The position numbers and the translations under genes were made by a program. A stretch of 64,000 nucleotides of DNA, from assembly GCF_040729435.1 (NCBI RefSeq), contig NZ_CP160398.1, positions 5,685,001 to 5,749,000 on the forward strand, written 5' to 3'. This document shows, piece after piece, positions 23,377 through 31,789 of the stretch (position 1 is its first letter; the number at the start of each line of letters is the position of its first letter). The notes below the pieces were generated by a model. It was not told the DNA's origin. It saw only the letters and a program-made list of their open reading frames with translations, and did not search any database. The DNA comes from Pseudomonas sp. HOU2 (GTDB taxonomy: Bacteria; Pseudomonadota; Gammaproteobacteria; Pseudomonadales; Pseudomonadaceae).

Positions 23377-23847
23377 TTGGCAGTCAGTAATCTCGATATG
23401 CATGCTTTGTTCGTGTTGGGTGATTTGCGTGCAAAGCTGGTCAAGCTGTTTCAATCGCGTTTTGTTTACATCACCGAACAGAATGCCGAAGGTATTTACG
23501 TGGCCGAGATCGACACCGAAAGTGCATTGGTGGTCGATGACAAACCGGGACTCAAGCTCAAGGTCGGCGATCATTTCAGCGCGGCCGTGCTGCCCAGCCG
23601 CGAAGGCGGCAAGATGGACATCCGCTTTCGCGAAATCAAACTGACGGTGTACGGCCTGGGCGATTACGCCTTTGTCGATACAGCGGACGGCCACGCGATT
23701 CTGTTCAAGGAAGGCCACAGCGTGGTGACGGTTTTTGCCGCACACCAGCAACTGCAGGAAGGCCTGACCAAGACCCTGAAAGCCGTTACCGGTAAAGCGG
23801 CGAAGTGGCGCAAGGGCGAACTGATCACGTTCAAGGCCAGCGAGTGA
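23377..23847 (+). CDS. Conserved hypothetical protein
   Basis: A 156-residue soluble protein with beta-strand-rich middle (YVAEIDTESALVVDDKPGLK, LKVGDHFSAAVLPSREGGKM) and basic C-terminus. I propose TTG 23377 (MAVSNLDMHALFVLGDLRAK) with GGGGA 7 bp upstream; ATG 23398 is the alternative. The function is unknown. The next gene overlaps its stop codon by 4 bases (GTGA), so the two are coupled. Confidence 0.7.
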   Translation: MAVSNLDMHALFVLGDLRAKLVKLFQSRFVYITEQNAEGIYVAEIDTESALVVDDKPGLKLKVGDHFSAAVLPSREGGKMDIRFREIKLTVYGLGDYAFVDTADGHAILFKEGHSVVTVFAAHQQLQEGLTKTLKAVTGKAAKWRKGELITFKASE

Positions 23848-24053
23848 TCGGTGGTTTGAGTCGCGCCGACTTCCATTCGCAGAACCTCGACCGTGCGCGT
23901 GAAGAGGCATTGCGCCTGTTCAACGCCAAAGCCGAATTGCAGGGCGCGTGGCTGAACTGGGTGGCAGCGCAGATCTACACCTTGCGGCCTGCGGAATACG
24001 CCAGCATGGTCAGACGCGAGCTGCAAAGCTTGCAGGAAAAGTCTGAAACATAA
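23844..24053 (+). CDS. Small hypothetical protein, coupled to upstream gene
   Basis: A 69-residue helical protein with MIGGLSRADFHSQNLDRARE at the start. The GTG start overlaps the upstream TGA stop (GTGA). It resembles a short coiled or tetratricopeptide-like helix pair (EEALRLFNAKAELQGAWLNW). Function unknown; the operon context is the best evidence that it is real. Confidence 0.65.
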   Translation: MIGGLSRADFHSQNLDRAREEALRLFNAKAELQGAWLNWVAAQIYTLRPAEYASMVRRELQSLQEKSET

Positions 24054-24180
24054 CCTCGCCGGGATTGGCCCCCGGAAAAAGCAGGAACCTCGGCTACAGT
24101 CAGTTGACTGAGTATTCAGAGGCTTGCGGTCTTCTGCCAGGCCATCCTGCTATTGCTGTGAACAGCACGAGGTGCAAAGC

Positions 24181-25197
24181 ATGAAAGGAATTCGACGGCT
24201 ATTGGCCGCCAGCGTGGTCACGTTTGGTGTGCTGACATCGGCGCAACCGGTGACGGCGGCGCAAACGCCCATCCATTTTGCCGACCTGAACTGGGAAAGC
24301 GGCAGCCTGATCACCGATGTCCTGCGGATCATCGTCGAGAAGGGCTATGGCCTGCCGACCGATACGCTGCCGGGCACCACCATCACCCTGGAAACCGCGC
24401 TGGCCAACAATGACATTCAGGTCATTGGCGAAGAGTGGGCCGGGCGCAGTCCGGTGTGGGTCAAGGCTGAAGCGGAGGGCAAGGTCGTCAGTCTCGGTGA
24501 TACGGTCAAGGGTGCCACTGAAGGCTGGTGGGTGCCGGAATACGTGATCAAGGGTGACCCGGCCAAGGGCATCAAGCCGCTGGCGCCGGACCTGCGCAGT
24601 GTCAGTGATCTGAAGAAATACAAGGATGTGTTCAAGGACCCGGAAAATCCGAGCAAGGGTCGGTTCCTCAACAGCCCGATCGGCTGGACCTCGGAAGTGG
24701 TGAACAAGCAGAAGCTGACCGCTTACGGCCTGCAGGACGATTACACCAATTTCCGCAGTGGCTCGGGTGCGGCGCTGGATGCCGAAGTCAGCTCTTCGAT
24801 CCGTCGGGGCAAACCGGTGCTGTTTTATTACTGGTCGCCGACGCCGCTGCTGGGCAAATTCAAACTGGTGCAGCTGGAAGAGCCACCGTTCGATGCCGAA
24901 GCGTGGAAGACCCTGACCGATGCCGATAACCCCAATCCGAAACCGACCCGTTCGCTGGCGTCGAAGCTGTCGATTGGCGTGTCTACGCCGTTCCAGAAGC
25001 AGTATCCGCAGATTGCCGATTTCTTCAGCAAGGTGGATTTCCCGATCGAGCCGCTGAACAAGGCGTTGGCCGAGATGAGCGAGAAGCACACCGCGCCACG
25101 CCAGGCGGCGGAAGCGTTCATGAAGGCGCATCCGGAGGTGTGGCAGGCGTGGGTGCCGAAGGATGTGGCGGAGAAGGTCTCCGCTGATCTGAAATGA
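24181..25197 (+). CDS. Glycine betaine/proline-type ABC substrate-binding protein (OpuAC-like)
   Basis: A 338-residue periplasmic binding protein. The signal peptide ends near VTAAQ (residues 1-28). The mature OpuAC-like fold shows FADLNWESGSLITDVLRIIV, EEWAGRSPVWVKAEAEGKVV, WWVPEYVIKG and VLFYYWSPTPLL, with aromatic residues suited to a quaternary ammonium ligand. No permease or ATPase gene is adjacent, so it must serve a system encoded elsewhere. The ligand may be betaine, choline, carnitine or another osmolyte. ATG 24181 follows CACGAGGTGC. Confidence 0.85.
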   Translation: MKGIRRLLAASVVTFGVLTSAQPVTAAQTPIHFADLNWESGSLITDVLRIIVEKGYGLPTDTLPGTTITLETALANNDIQVIGEEWAGRSPVWVKAEAEGKVVSLGDTVKGATEGWWVPEYVIKGDPAKGIKPLAPDLRSVSDLKKYKDVFKDPENPSKGRFLNSPIGWTSEVVNKQKLTAYGLQDDYTNFRSGSGAALDAEVSSSIRRGKPVLFYYWSPTPLLGKFKLVQLEEPPFDAEAWKTLTDADNPNPKPTRSLASKLSIGVSTPFQKQYPQIADFFSKVDFPIEPLNKALAEMSEKHTAPRQAAEAFMKAHPEVWQAWVPKDVAEKVSADLK

Positions 25198-25206
25198 GAT
25201 GGGCTT

Positions 25207-25342
25207 CTGTGGCGAGGGAGCTTGCTCCCGCTCGGCTGCGGAGCAGTCGCTATCTCGGAAAATGCGGTTTTAATGATTAACCGCGTCAGCCGATTTCAGG
25301 GCTGCTTCGCAACCCAGCGGGAGCAAGCTCCCTCGCCACAGG
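25207..25342. repeat. Inverted REP pair (TGTGGCGAGGGAGC family)
   Basis: CTGTGGCGAGGGAGCTTGCT and AGCAAGCTCCCTCGCCACAG lie 96 bp apart, the widest spacing of this class in the window. It separates the convergent OpuAC and TonB-receptor genes. Confidence 0.85.
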
Positions 25343-25354
25343 TTATGTGTCGAC

Positions 25355-27487
25355 TTAGAATCGAGTTTGCACCGCCAATTCAAAGGTACGCGGCGTACCC
25401 AGATAGTAAGCCGGCGACACATGCGCAAACTCGGCATACACCTCGTTGGTCAGGTTACGCACCCGGCCGGTGACGGTGGTGTGCGAGTCGACCTTGTAGC
25501 TGAGGAAACTGCCGAACAGTGTGTACGACGGCACGGTCATGGTGTTCGCCGTGTCCGCATACACCGATGCCACATACCGCGCATCGACCCCGCCTTGCCA
25601 TTGCGGCGAAAAATCATAAGTCAGCCACAGATTGCCTACCCGATCCGGAACGTTGGTCGGCGTGTTGCCCTTGCGTGAAACCACCACGCCAGCGGCGTTC
25701 TTTTCGGTGAAGTCGTCGTATTGCGCATCGACCCAGGCGAAGTTGCCTTCGGCCAACAGCTTGTCGGTGATCCGCAGGGAGCTGGCGATCTCGATGCCTT
25801 TCGAGGTTTGCTGACCTACCGGGATGCTGCTGGTCGGGTCCAGCGGATCAGTCACGGCGAAGTCCTTGCGCTCGATGGTGTAGGCGGCAACTGTCGCCGA
25901 GCCACGGCCATTCAGGTAGTCGAACTTGCTGCCGATTTCCCACTGCTTGCCGGTTGATACATCGAAGTCCTGCGTGCCGTTCGGTTGTTCGGCGGCGGTG
26001 CTGTATTGCACGTAGACGTTGGCGGATGGAATGAACTGGTAGGTCAGGCCGACGCGCCCGGTGACCGGCTCCCAGCTGCGCTTGAGGTGCTTGGGATTGG
26101 CGGCCGTGACGGTGCGATGGTTGGTCACGTCGAGGTCGATGTCGTCGTAACGCAGGCCGGTGAGCAGCGCCAGTTTGTCGGTCAGTGCCAGGCGGTTTTC
26201 CACGAACAGCGCCTTGGTGGTGACCTCGTTGGTCTTGTCGCTGATCAGTGCCGGGTTGGTGCCGGGAATATCGTAGAAATGCCCCGGACGGTAGTTGTTC
26301 GGATCGACCGTGCTTGCGCCTTTGATGTTCAACGGCGAGTTGGTGGTCTGGTTGACCTTGTACTCGAAACCGCCGGACCAGGTGGTGTCGAGGCCGAACA
26401 GGGTATTGTCGTGGCGCAGTTCGAACTGGTTGCCGTTCTGCTCGCCCTGATGCCGCACTTGATAGGCGGTGGAACGGTTAACCGCCGAGTTGTCGGCGTT
26501 GTATTGATAGGTTTCGAGGTTGCGGTAGTCGCGCTGGCTGTCGAGGTGATACAGCGTATTGCGCAGGGTGGTGCTTTCGTTGATCCGATAGTCGATGATC
26601 GAACGCACCCAGATCGTGCGCTGTTCGTAGCGCCCATCCTCGACGTTGTAGTTGTTGAAGCGATTGTGTTTGTCGATCTTCAGTTCGCCAGCCTTGGGGT
26701 TGAGTACCGGCGTGCCCCAGTACGGGCTGTCTTCGTGTTCGTCCTGATATTCCAGGGCCAGGGTGTGCGACAGGTCCGGCGTGAGGTCGCTGAGCAACGA
26801 GAACGCCACGCTCCAGGCATCGCGCTCCTGCCGGTCGATGTAGCCGTTGCTGGTGTTGTGGCTGACATCGAGGCGCGCGTAGTGCTGCACGTCGGCCCCC
26901 GGGTCGGTCAGCGCATGGTTGAGGCCGAACGCGGTTTCCGTGGTGTCGTAACTGCCGTAGCTGACGCGACCTTCGGCGGCTTGTTCGTCGCGGGTCGCCA
27001 GTTTGGTCACATAGTTCAGCGAGCCGCCGACCGAGCCTGCGCCGTTGATCAGCGATGACGGACCGCCCACCAGTTCGACCCGATCATAGATCCACGCATC
27101 CACCGGTCGGGCGAGGCCGCCGGAGACGGTGACGCCGTTGAACATCTGGGTGATCTGGCTGCTGGTGAAACCGCGATAGGAGACGAATCCGCCAAAGCCT
27201 GGCGGCGCGCTGGCATTGACCCCGGGCAGGGTGTTGGCGGCGTCCTGGAAGTTCTGTGCGCCGTGGCGTTCGATGTCGTTGCGATTGGCGACGGCCACCG
27301 AGGCCGGTGTGTCGCGCACGCTAAGGCCGAGGCGCGAAGCCATGCCGCTGGATTGATCGAGGCTCAGGCCCGGTTCGCTGGTGGATTCGCCGTCGATGGT
27401 GATCGGCGCCAGATCCACGGTGGATTGCGCCCAGGCGTTGAGGGACAGGCAGCCGCACAGGCTCGCCAGCAGAGGAATATATTTCAT
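25355..27487 (-). CDS. TonB-dependent outer-membrane receptor
   Basis: A 710-residue outer-membrane receptor of the siderophore-receptor subfamily. Signal peptide MKYIPLLASLCGCLSLNAWA, TonB-box-like STVDLAPITID, plug domain with VSYRGFTSSQITQMFNGVTV and RVELVGGPSSLINGAGSVGG (about residues 60-170), then the 22-strand barrel ending in the canonical terminal Phe (AVQTRF). The upstream same-strand DUF2946 gene suggests a metal, perhaps copper, as substrate, because DUF2946 genes often accompany copper-related receptors; this is inferred. No extracytoplasmic sigma factor gene is adjacent. The longer open frame past the ATG is an artefact. Confidence 0.88.
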   Translation of the reverse strand: MKYIPLLASLCGCLSLNAWAQSTVDLAPITIDGESTSEPGLSLDQSSGMASRLGLSVRDTPASVAVANRNDIERHGAQNFQDAANTLPGVNASAPPGFGGFVSYRGFTSSQITQMFNGVTVSGGLARPVDAWIYDRVELVGGPSSLINGAGSVGGSLNYVTKLATRDEQAAEGRVSYGSYDTTETAFGLNHALTDPGADVQHYARLDVSHNTSNGYIDRQERDAWSVAFSLLSDLTPDLSHTLALEYQDEHEDSPYWGTPVLNPKAGELKIDKHNRFNNYNVEDGRYEQRTIWVRSIIDYRINESTTLRNTLYHLDSQRDYRNLETYQYNADNSAVNRSTAYQVRHQGEQNGNQFELRHDNTLFGLDTTWSGGFEYKVNQTTNSPLNIKGASTVDPNNYRPGHFYDIPGTNPALISDKTNEVTTKALFVENRLALTDKLALLTGLRYDDIDLDVTNHRTVTAANPKHLKRSWEPVTGRVGLTYQFIPSANVYVQYSTAAEQPNGTQDFDVSTGKQWEIGSKFDYLNGRGSATVAAYTIERKDFAVTDPLDPTSSIPVGQQTSKGIEIASSLRITDKLLAEGNFAWVDAQYDDFTEKNAAGVVVSRKGNTPTNVPDRVGNLWLTYDFSPQWQGGVDARYVASVYADTANTMTVPSYTLFGSFLSYKVDSHTTVTGRVRNLTNEVYAEFAHVSPAYYLGTPRTFELAVQTRF

Positions 27488-27579
27488 CGTTGAATCCTGA
27501 ATGCTTGTCTGGGAATCAGCGCACAGGCGAACGCCGCGCGTTGGCGCAGTGGGCTGACAAATCAAAAAGGCAAAGACAC

Positions 27580-27969
27580 TCAGGCGAGCGGTGGGGCGCG
27601 AGGGTTGGCCGAAGGCCAGGTGAAGCGGGCAGGGAGGTCGGCGCTGACGATGGGTGCCAGCGGCGGGCTGTGTTGCTCGGGCAGAACCGCGAGGGTCAGG
27701 CTGGAGTTGAACGCCGGACCCATACCGCCGCCGACCGAGCACAGCGGACAGCCGAACGCCTTGGACAGGGTCGGCAATTGTTCTTCGCTGGGATTGCTGG
27801 TCAGCGGCGCTTGAGTGGCCGGGTCGACCGTACAGAACTGGCCGCCGATGCCGTTGAGCTGCATCCCGACCATTTGCCCGTGACCGATGCTGCAGGCGAA
27901 CACGTTGAACAGGACGCAGCAATAAAGCATCCAGGCCAGCAGTGAGCGATCGGAACGGGTGAATTTCAT
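27580..27969 (-). CDS. DUF2946 family protein
   Basis: A 129-residue protein with an N-terminal hydrophobic segment (SLLAWMLYCCVLFNVFACSI) and a periplasmic part with a CPLCS motif near residue 74 and two more cysteines. This matches DUF2946, a family often encoded beside copper-handling and TonB-receptor genes. It lies 92 bp upstream of the receptor on the same strand. A metal-binding or accessory role is an inference; no biochemical function is established. Confidence 0.75.
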   Translation of the reverse strand: MKFTRSDRSLLAWMLYCCVLFNVFACSIGHGQMVGMQLNGIGGQFCTVDPATQAPLTSNPSEEQLPTLSKAFGCPLCSVGGGMGPAFNSSLTLAVLPEQHSPPLAPIVSADLPARFTWPSANPRAPPLA

Positions 27970-28063
27970 GGGGCGGCACTTTACCGTACCGCTGATCGGT
28001 CGTGCACTTCAAAAAATGCCAACTAGGATGTTTTGTTCAAATCCCTCGAAAGGATTCTCGACC

Positions 28064-28504
28064 ATGACCTTTGTGTTGGCTCAATGGCTGGTGACGATAT
28101 TTGCGGCAATCGCCCTGGTACACGTGTATTGGGCGCTGGGTGGGCAATGGGCGGCGGTGGCGGCGGTACCGCAAGTGCCGGTGCAAGGACTGGTGGTGAC
28201 GGTGCGACCGGCGTTCAAACCGTCAGGCTGGATCACCTTGTTGGTGGCGGCGGCATTATTGGTGATCGCCGCGCTGGTGTGCATGCGCGTCGGCTGGGGC
28301 ATGCCGGCGGTGCATCACAAGGCATTGCAATGGGTGATCAGCGCGATTGCGTTGTTGATGTTTGCCCGGGCGATCGGCGATTCGAATCTGGTGGGGTTTT
28401 TCAAGGAAGTGAAAGGGTCGCGGTTTGCGCGGCTGGATACCTGGGTGTATTCGCCGCTGTGTCTGGTGCTGGGGGCGGGGTTGTTGGCGGTAGCTTGGGT
28501 CTGA
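28064..28504 (+). CDS. DUF3995 family membrane protein
   Basis: A 146-residue integral membrane protein with four hydrophobic segments and the family features VLAQWLVTIFAAIALVHVYW, LGGQWA, LMFARAIGD and SRFARLDTWVYSPLCL. The function is unknown. ATG 28064 has AAAGGA 9 bp upstream. The start is divergent from the DUF2946 gene, sharing a 94-bp promoter region. Confidence 0.85.
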   Translation: MTFVLAQWLVTIFAAIALVHVYWALGGQWAAVAAVPQVPVQGLVVTVRPAFKPSGWITLLVAAALLVIAALVCMRVGWGMPAVHHKALQWVISAIALLMFARAIGDSNLVGFFKEVKGSRFARLDTWVYSPLCLVLGAGLLAVAWV

Positions 28505-28528
28505 CCCGGTTCATGTGTTGGCAATACC

Positions 28529-28632
28529 GGCCTCTTCGCGGGCAAGCCCGCTCCCACAGTGATTGTGGGTGTTCACAAGTAATGGGCTCCATCCAAAACC
28601 CTGTGGGAGCGGGCTTGCCCGCGAAGAGGCCT
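28529..28632. repeat. Inverted REP pair
   Basis: CCTCTTCGCGGGCAAGCCCG with CTCCCACAG at the left and CTGTGGGAGCGGGCTTGCCC with GCGAAGAGG at the right, separated by about 40 bp. It lies between the convergent DUF3995 gene and the Pha operon and may terminate both. Confidence 0.85.
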
Positions 28633-28649
28633 GCCCAGACACCGCCGAA

Positions 28650-29012
28650 TTAACTACCGCTCTCGGTCCTGCGACTGCTCACCTCAGCCGGCACATCATC
28701 CCCGGCCATGCGCTTGCGGAACAAAGCCGCCCGCGCCAGCAGCAGGGTAGTCACCGGCACGGTGATCGCCAGCAGGATCGGAATCAGCCAGGCATGCATC
28801 ACCGGCCCCGACTTGAGTGCCGAGAAACAGATGATCGACGCCAGTGCCACGCACCACGCGCCGATTGTAGAGGCCAGCGCCGGCGGGTGCATGCGCTGGA
28901 AGTAATCCTTCATGCGCAGCAATCCGGTCGCGCCAATCAGCGCAAACACCCCGCTGAGCACCAGAAGGATCGCCACCGGAATCTCCACCCACAACGACAA
29001 TTGCGCATTCAT
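28650..29012 (-). CDS. phaG: Multisubunit K+(Na+)/H+ antiporter subunit G
   Basis: A 120-residue membrane subunit (MnhG/PhaG family) with three hydrophobic helices, including VAILLVLSGVFALIGATGLL and RMKDYFQRMHPPALASTIGA, the family signature. It is the last gene of the operon phaAB-C-D-E-F-G and overlaps phaF by 4 bases (ATGA). The assembled complex expels monovalent cations in exchange for protons under alkaline or salt stress. The gene ends 18 bp before the REP pair. Confidence 0.9.
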   Translation of the reverse strand: MNAQLSLWVEIPVAILLVLSGVFALIGATGLLRMKDYFQRMHPPALASTIGAWCVALASIICFSALKSGPVMHAWLIPILLAITVPVTTLLLARAALFRKRMAGDDVPAEVSSRRTESGS

Positions 29013-29287
29013 TCGATCACCTCGCCACGCAGCAGGAATTTCGCCAGGGCAAACGAGCCGACGAAGCCGAACAGCGCGATCAGCAGCGCCGCCTCGAAAT
29101 AAGTGTCACTGGAATAGCGAATGCCCAGGGTCAGCATCATCAGCATGGCGACGATGTACAGGTAATCCAGCGCCAGCACTCGATCCTGTGCCGACGGCCC
29201 CTTGAACAGGCGAATCAGGGTCAGGATCATTGCCAGCGAGAACAGGAACAGCGTCAGCAGAATCGCGTTCGACAGCAGCGGGCTCAT
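29009..29287 (-). CDS. phaF: Multisubunit K+(Na+)/H+ antiporter subunit F
   Basis: A 92-residue three-helix subunit (MnhF/PhaF). The family pattern LIRLFKGPSAQDRVLALDYL at residues 24-43 is clear. Both ends overlap the neighbouring genes by 4 bases, indicating tight translational coupling within the antiporter operon. Small size and position fifth of six genes agree with Mrp/Pha operons. Confidence 0.9.
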   Translation of the reverse strand: MSPLLSNAILLTLFLFSLAMILTLIRLFKGPSAQDRVLALDYLYIVAMLMMLTLGIRYSSDTYFEAALLIALFGFVGSFALAKFLLRGEVIE

Positions 29288-29772
29288 TCGAAAATCTCCA
29301 TCAACGGCTGCTCGTAGGCAGTCTTGAAGTGGTGGATGAAGTGCGCCTCGTCATCCAGATCCCAAACGTGCAGCAGCAGAATGCTGCGATCCAGCGCCAG
29401 CTCCGACCACACGGTGCCGGGCACCACGGTGCAGATCATCGCCAGCGCGGCCAGACCGTTGGCATCGCGCAGGTCCAGCGGCACTTTGACGAAGCCTGAG
29501 CGCGGCGGCCGGCGACCGGCATTGAGCACTCCCCAGGCGACGATCAGATTGGACATCACCACATCACGGCCCACCATTACGAACAGGCGCAAAATCGTCA
29601 GCGGGCGGCGGATGCGCACCTGTTTCGGGCGCAGCTTGCGCATCATCAACGGTGCGGCGAAGCCGAGTATTGCGCCGAGCAGCAGGTTGCCCGGGCTGAC
29701 GGACAGGTTCAGCGTCAGCCACAAAACCCACAACGCCAGTGACAGCAACGGTGCCGGAAATACGCGCTTCAT
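29284..29772 (-). CDS. phaE: Multisubunit K+(Na+)/H+ antiporter subunit E
   Basis: A 162-residue subunit with two N-terminal hydrophobic helices (PLLSLALWVLWLTLNLSVSP, GNLLLGAILGFAAPL) and a cytoplasmic domain with ICTVVPGTVWSELALDRSIL, the MnhE signature. It overlaps phaD and phaF by 4 bases each. MnhE is needed for assembly of Mrp-type complexes in other bacteria. Confidence 0.9.
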   Translation of the reverse strand: MKRVFPAPLLSLALWVLWLTLNLSVSPGNLLLGAILGFAAPLMMRKLRPKQVRIRRPLTILRLFVMVGRDVVMSNLIVAWGVLNAGRRPPRSGFVKVPLDLRDANGLAALAMICTVVPGTVWSELALDRSILLLHVWDLDDEAHFIHHFKTAYEQPLMEIFE

Positions 29773-31448
29773 GGCTGCACCTCCAGCATCGCCGCTTTGG
29801 CTTCAGGACTTGGCACGGCGCGGGTGCCGAGCACCGCCATCACGTATTGCTGCGGGTTGTTCAGCGCGTCGGCGGTGGCCTGGGTGTAACGCAGCAGCGG
29901 TTCGGCCTTGAAGGTCAGCGCGATGCTCAGCCCCAGCAACAGGAAGATCGGCGCGCATTCAAGCTTGCGCAGCAGCGGCGACGGGCGTTCCTCGGGCGTC
30001 CAGAAACGCTGGACGCCCATGCGCGCCAATGCCATCAGCGAAGCCAGTCCGGAGAGGATCAGCAGCGTCAGCAGCGCCCATGCAGCGCTCGAGATCGGCG
30101 CTTCGCCGCCCAGCCCCAGCGGATTGAGCAGGGCGCCGATCAGGCTGAGCTTGCCGATGAACCCGGACAGCGGCGGCATGCCGATGATCAGCAGCGCACA
30201 CGCGATGAAACTCAGGCCGAGAAATGCCATGGTCCATGGGATGACCTGACCGACCACGGCTTTCTGCTCGTCATCGAGGTTGATGCCTTTGGGCGGTTGC
30301 AGCGATTCCTGCGGACGCGGCAGCAACTCGCTTTCATCCTCCAGCGGAATCTCGTTGGCCGAACGCGAGCGCTCGATCAACTCTGCCAGCAGGAACAGTG
30401 CACTCAGGGCGAGAGTCGAGCTGACCAGATAGAACAGCGCCGCGCCGATCAGGTTCGGCTGAGCGAAACCCACCGCCGACAGCAGAATCCCGGCCGACAC
30501 CAGAATGCTCAGGCTGGCCATGCGTTCCAGGCGTTGCGCGGCCAGAATCGCCAGCGCCGCGCAGGCGATGGTCGCCATGCCGCCGTAGATCAGCCAGTCG
30601 CCACCGAAGAACGCCGAAGCCCCGGCCTGCCCGGAGAACAGCAGCGTCCACAGACGCAGCAGGGTGTAGACGCCGACCTTGGTCATGATCGCGAACATCG
30701 CCGCCACCGGCGCACTGGCCGAGGAGTAGGCCGGCACCAGCCAGAAGTTCAGCGGCCACATGCCGGCCTTGGCCAGGAATGCCACCGCAAGAATCCCCGC
30801 ACCGGCGTGCAGCAAGCCACGATCGGCTTCCGGCACCAGCGGAATCTTCAGCGCCAGATCGGCCATGTTCAGGGTGCCGGTGACGCCGTAGATCAGCGCA
30901 GCGCCAATCAGGAACAGTGACGAGGCCAGCAGGTTGATCGAGATGTAATGCAGCCCCGACGAAACCCGCGCCCGACCCGAACCGTGCAGCAACAGACCAT
31001 AAGAGGCGGCGAGCAGCACTTCGAAGAACACGAACAGGTTGAACAGGTCGGCGGTGAGGAAGGCGCCGTACAGGCCCATCAGCTGAATCTGGAACAGCGC
31101 GTGGAAGCTCGATCCCGCGCCGTCCCAGCGCGCCATGGCGAACAGCAGGGCGCTGACGCCGATGATCCCGGTCAGTACCAGCATCAAGGCCGACAGGCGA
31201 TCGACCACCAGCACGATGCCGAACGGTGCTTGCCAGTTGCCCGGCAGATACACGCCAATGGAACCGGGCACGCCGGTGGTTTGCGTCCACTGCAGCAGCA
31301 TCACCGAAATGAACAGGCCGACGAGGCTCGAGAACAAGTTGATTTTCGCCTTCAACGGTCGGTGCTTTTCGCCGAGCATCAACATGATGGCGGCGGTCAG
31401 CAGCGGCAGCAGGATCGGTGCGGCGATCAGGTGGGTCATCGCCATCAT
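29769..31448 (-). CDS. phaD: Multisubunit K+(Na+)/H+ antiporter subunit D
   Basis: A 559-residue subunit homologous to the NuoN/NuoM ion-translocating subunits of complex I, with about 14 membrane helices. Seen: GLYGAFLTADLFNLFVFFEV with the key glutamate, FLAKAGMWPLNFWLVPAYSS with lysine and proline, and GMPPLSGFIGKLSLIGALL. The ATG at 31448 overlaps the phaC stop by 4 bases; two further ATGs follow within four codons, so the exact start is uncertain. An acidic insert near residues 365-400 (EDESELLPRPQESLQPPKG) is on the cytoplasmic side. Confidence 0.92.
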   Translation of the reverse strand: MMAMTHLIAAPILLPLLTAAIMLMLGEKHRPLKAKINLFSSLVGLFISVMLLQWTQTTGVPGSIGVYLPGNWQAPFGIVLVVDRLSALMLVLTGIIGVSALLFAMARWDGAGSSFHALFQIQLMGLYGAFLTADLFNLFVFFEVLLAASYGLLLHGSGRARVSSGLHYISINLLASSLFLIGAALIYGVTGTLNMADLALKIPLVPEADRGLLHAGAGILAVAFLAKAGMWPLNFWLVPAYSSASAPVAAMFAIMTKVGVYTLLRLWTLLFSGQAGASAFFGGDWLIYGGMATIACAALAILAAQRLERMASLSILVSAGILLSAVGFAQPNLIGAALFYLVSSTLALSALFLLAELIERSRSANEIPLEDESELLPRPQESLQPPKGINLDDEQKAVVGQVIPWTMAFLGLSFIACALLIIGMPPLSGFIGKLSLIGALLNPLGLGGEAPISSAAWALLTLLILSGLASLMALARMGVQRFWTPEERPSPLLRKLECAPIFLLLGLSIALTFKAEPLLRYTQATADALNNPQQYVMAVLGTRAVPSPEAKAAMLEVQP

Positions 31449-31789
31449 TCCTTGGGCTCCCGGCCGTCGACGTGGTCGGTGCCGGTCAGGCCCCGCGACG
31501 CGAGCAACACCACCAGGAACAGCGCAGTCATGGCGAAGCTGATGACGATTGCGGTCAGCACCAGGGCCTGCGGCAGCGGATCGGTGTAGTGCAGCAAATC
31601 CTGTGTCACGCCGTCCTTGATCACCGGTTCTTTACCGATGAACAGGCTGCCCATGCTGAATATGAACAGGTTGACCGCGTAGGACAGCAGGCACAGGCCC
31701 ATGACCACCTGAAATGTCCGTGGCCGCAATACCAGCCACACGCCGGACGCGGCGAGCACGCCGATGGCGATTGCGATGACTTCTTCCAT
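31445..31789 (-). CDS. phaC: Multisubunit K+(Na+)/H+ antiporter subunit C
   Basis: A 114-residue NuoK-like subunit with three membrane helices. It contains GVWLVLRPRTFQVVMGLCLL, SYAVNLFIFSMGSL and DPLPQALVLTAIVISFAMTA, the MnhC/PhaC signature. The ATG overlaps the phaAB stop by one base (TGATG). Longer frames upstream run into phaAB and are rejected. The symbol phaC here is the antiporter subunit, not the polyhydroxyalkanoate synthase. Confidence 0.9.
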   Translation of the reverse strand: MEEVIAIAIGVLAASGVWLVLRPRTFQVVMGLCLLSYAVNLFIFSMGSLFIGKEPVIKDGVTQDLLHYTDPLPQALVLTAIVISFAMTALFLVVLLASRGLTGTDHVDGREPKE

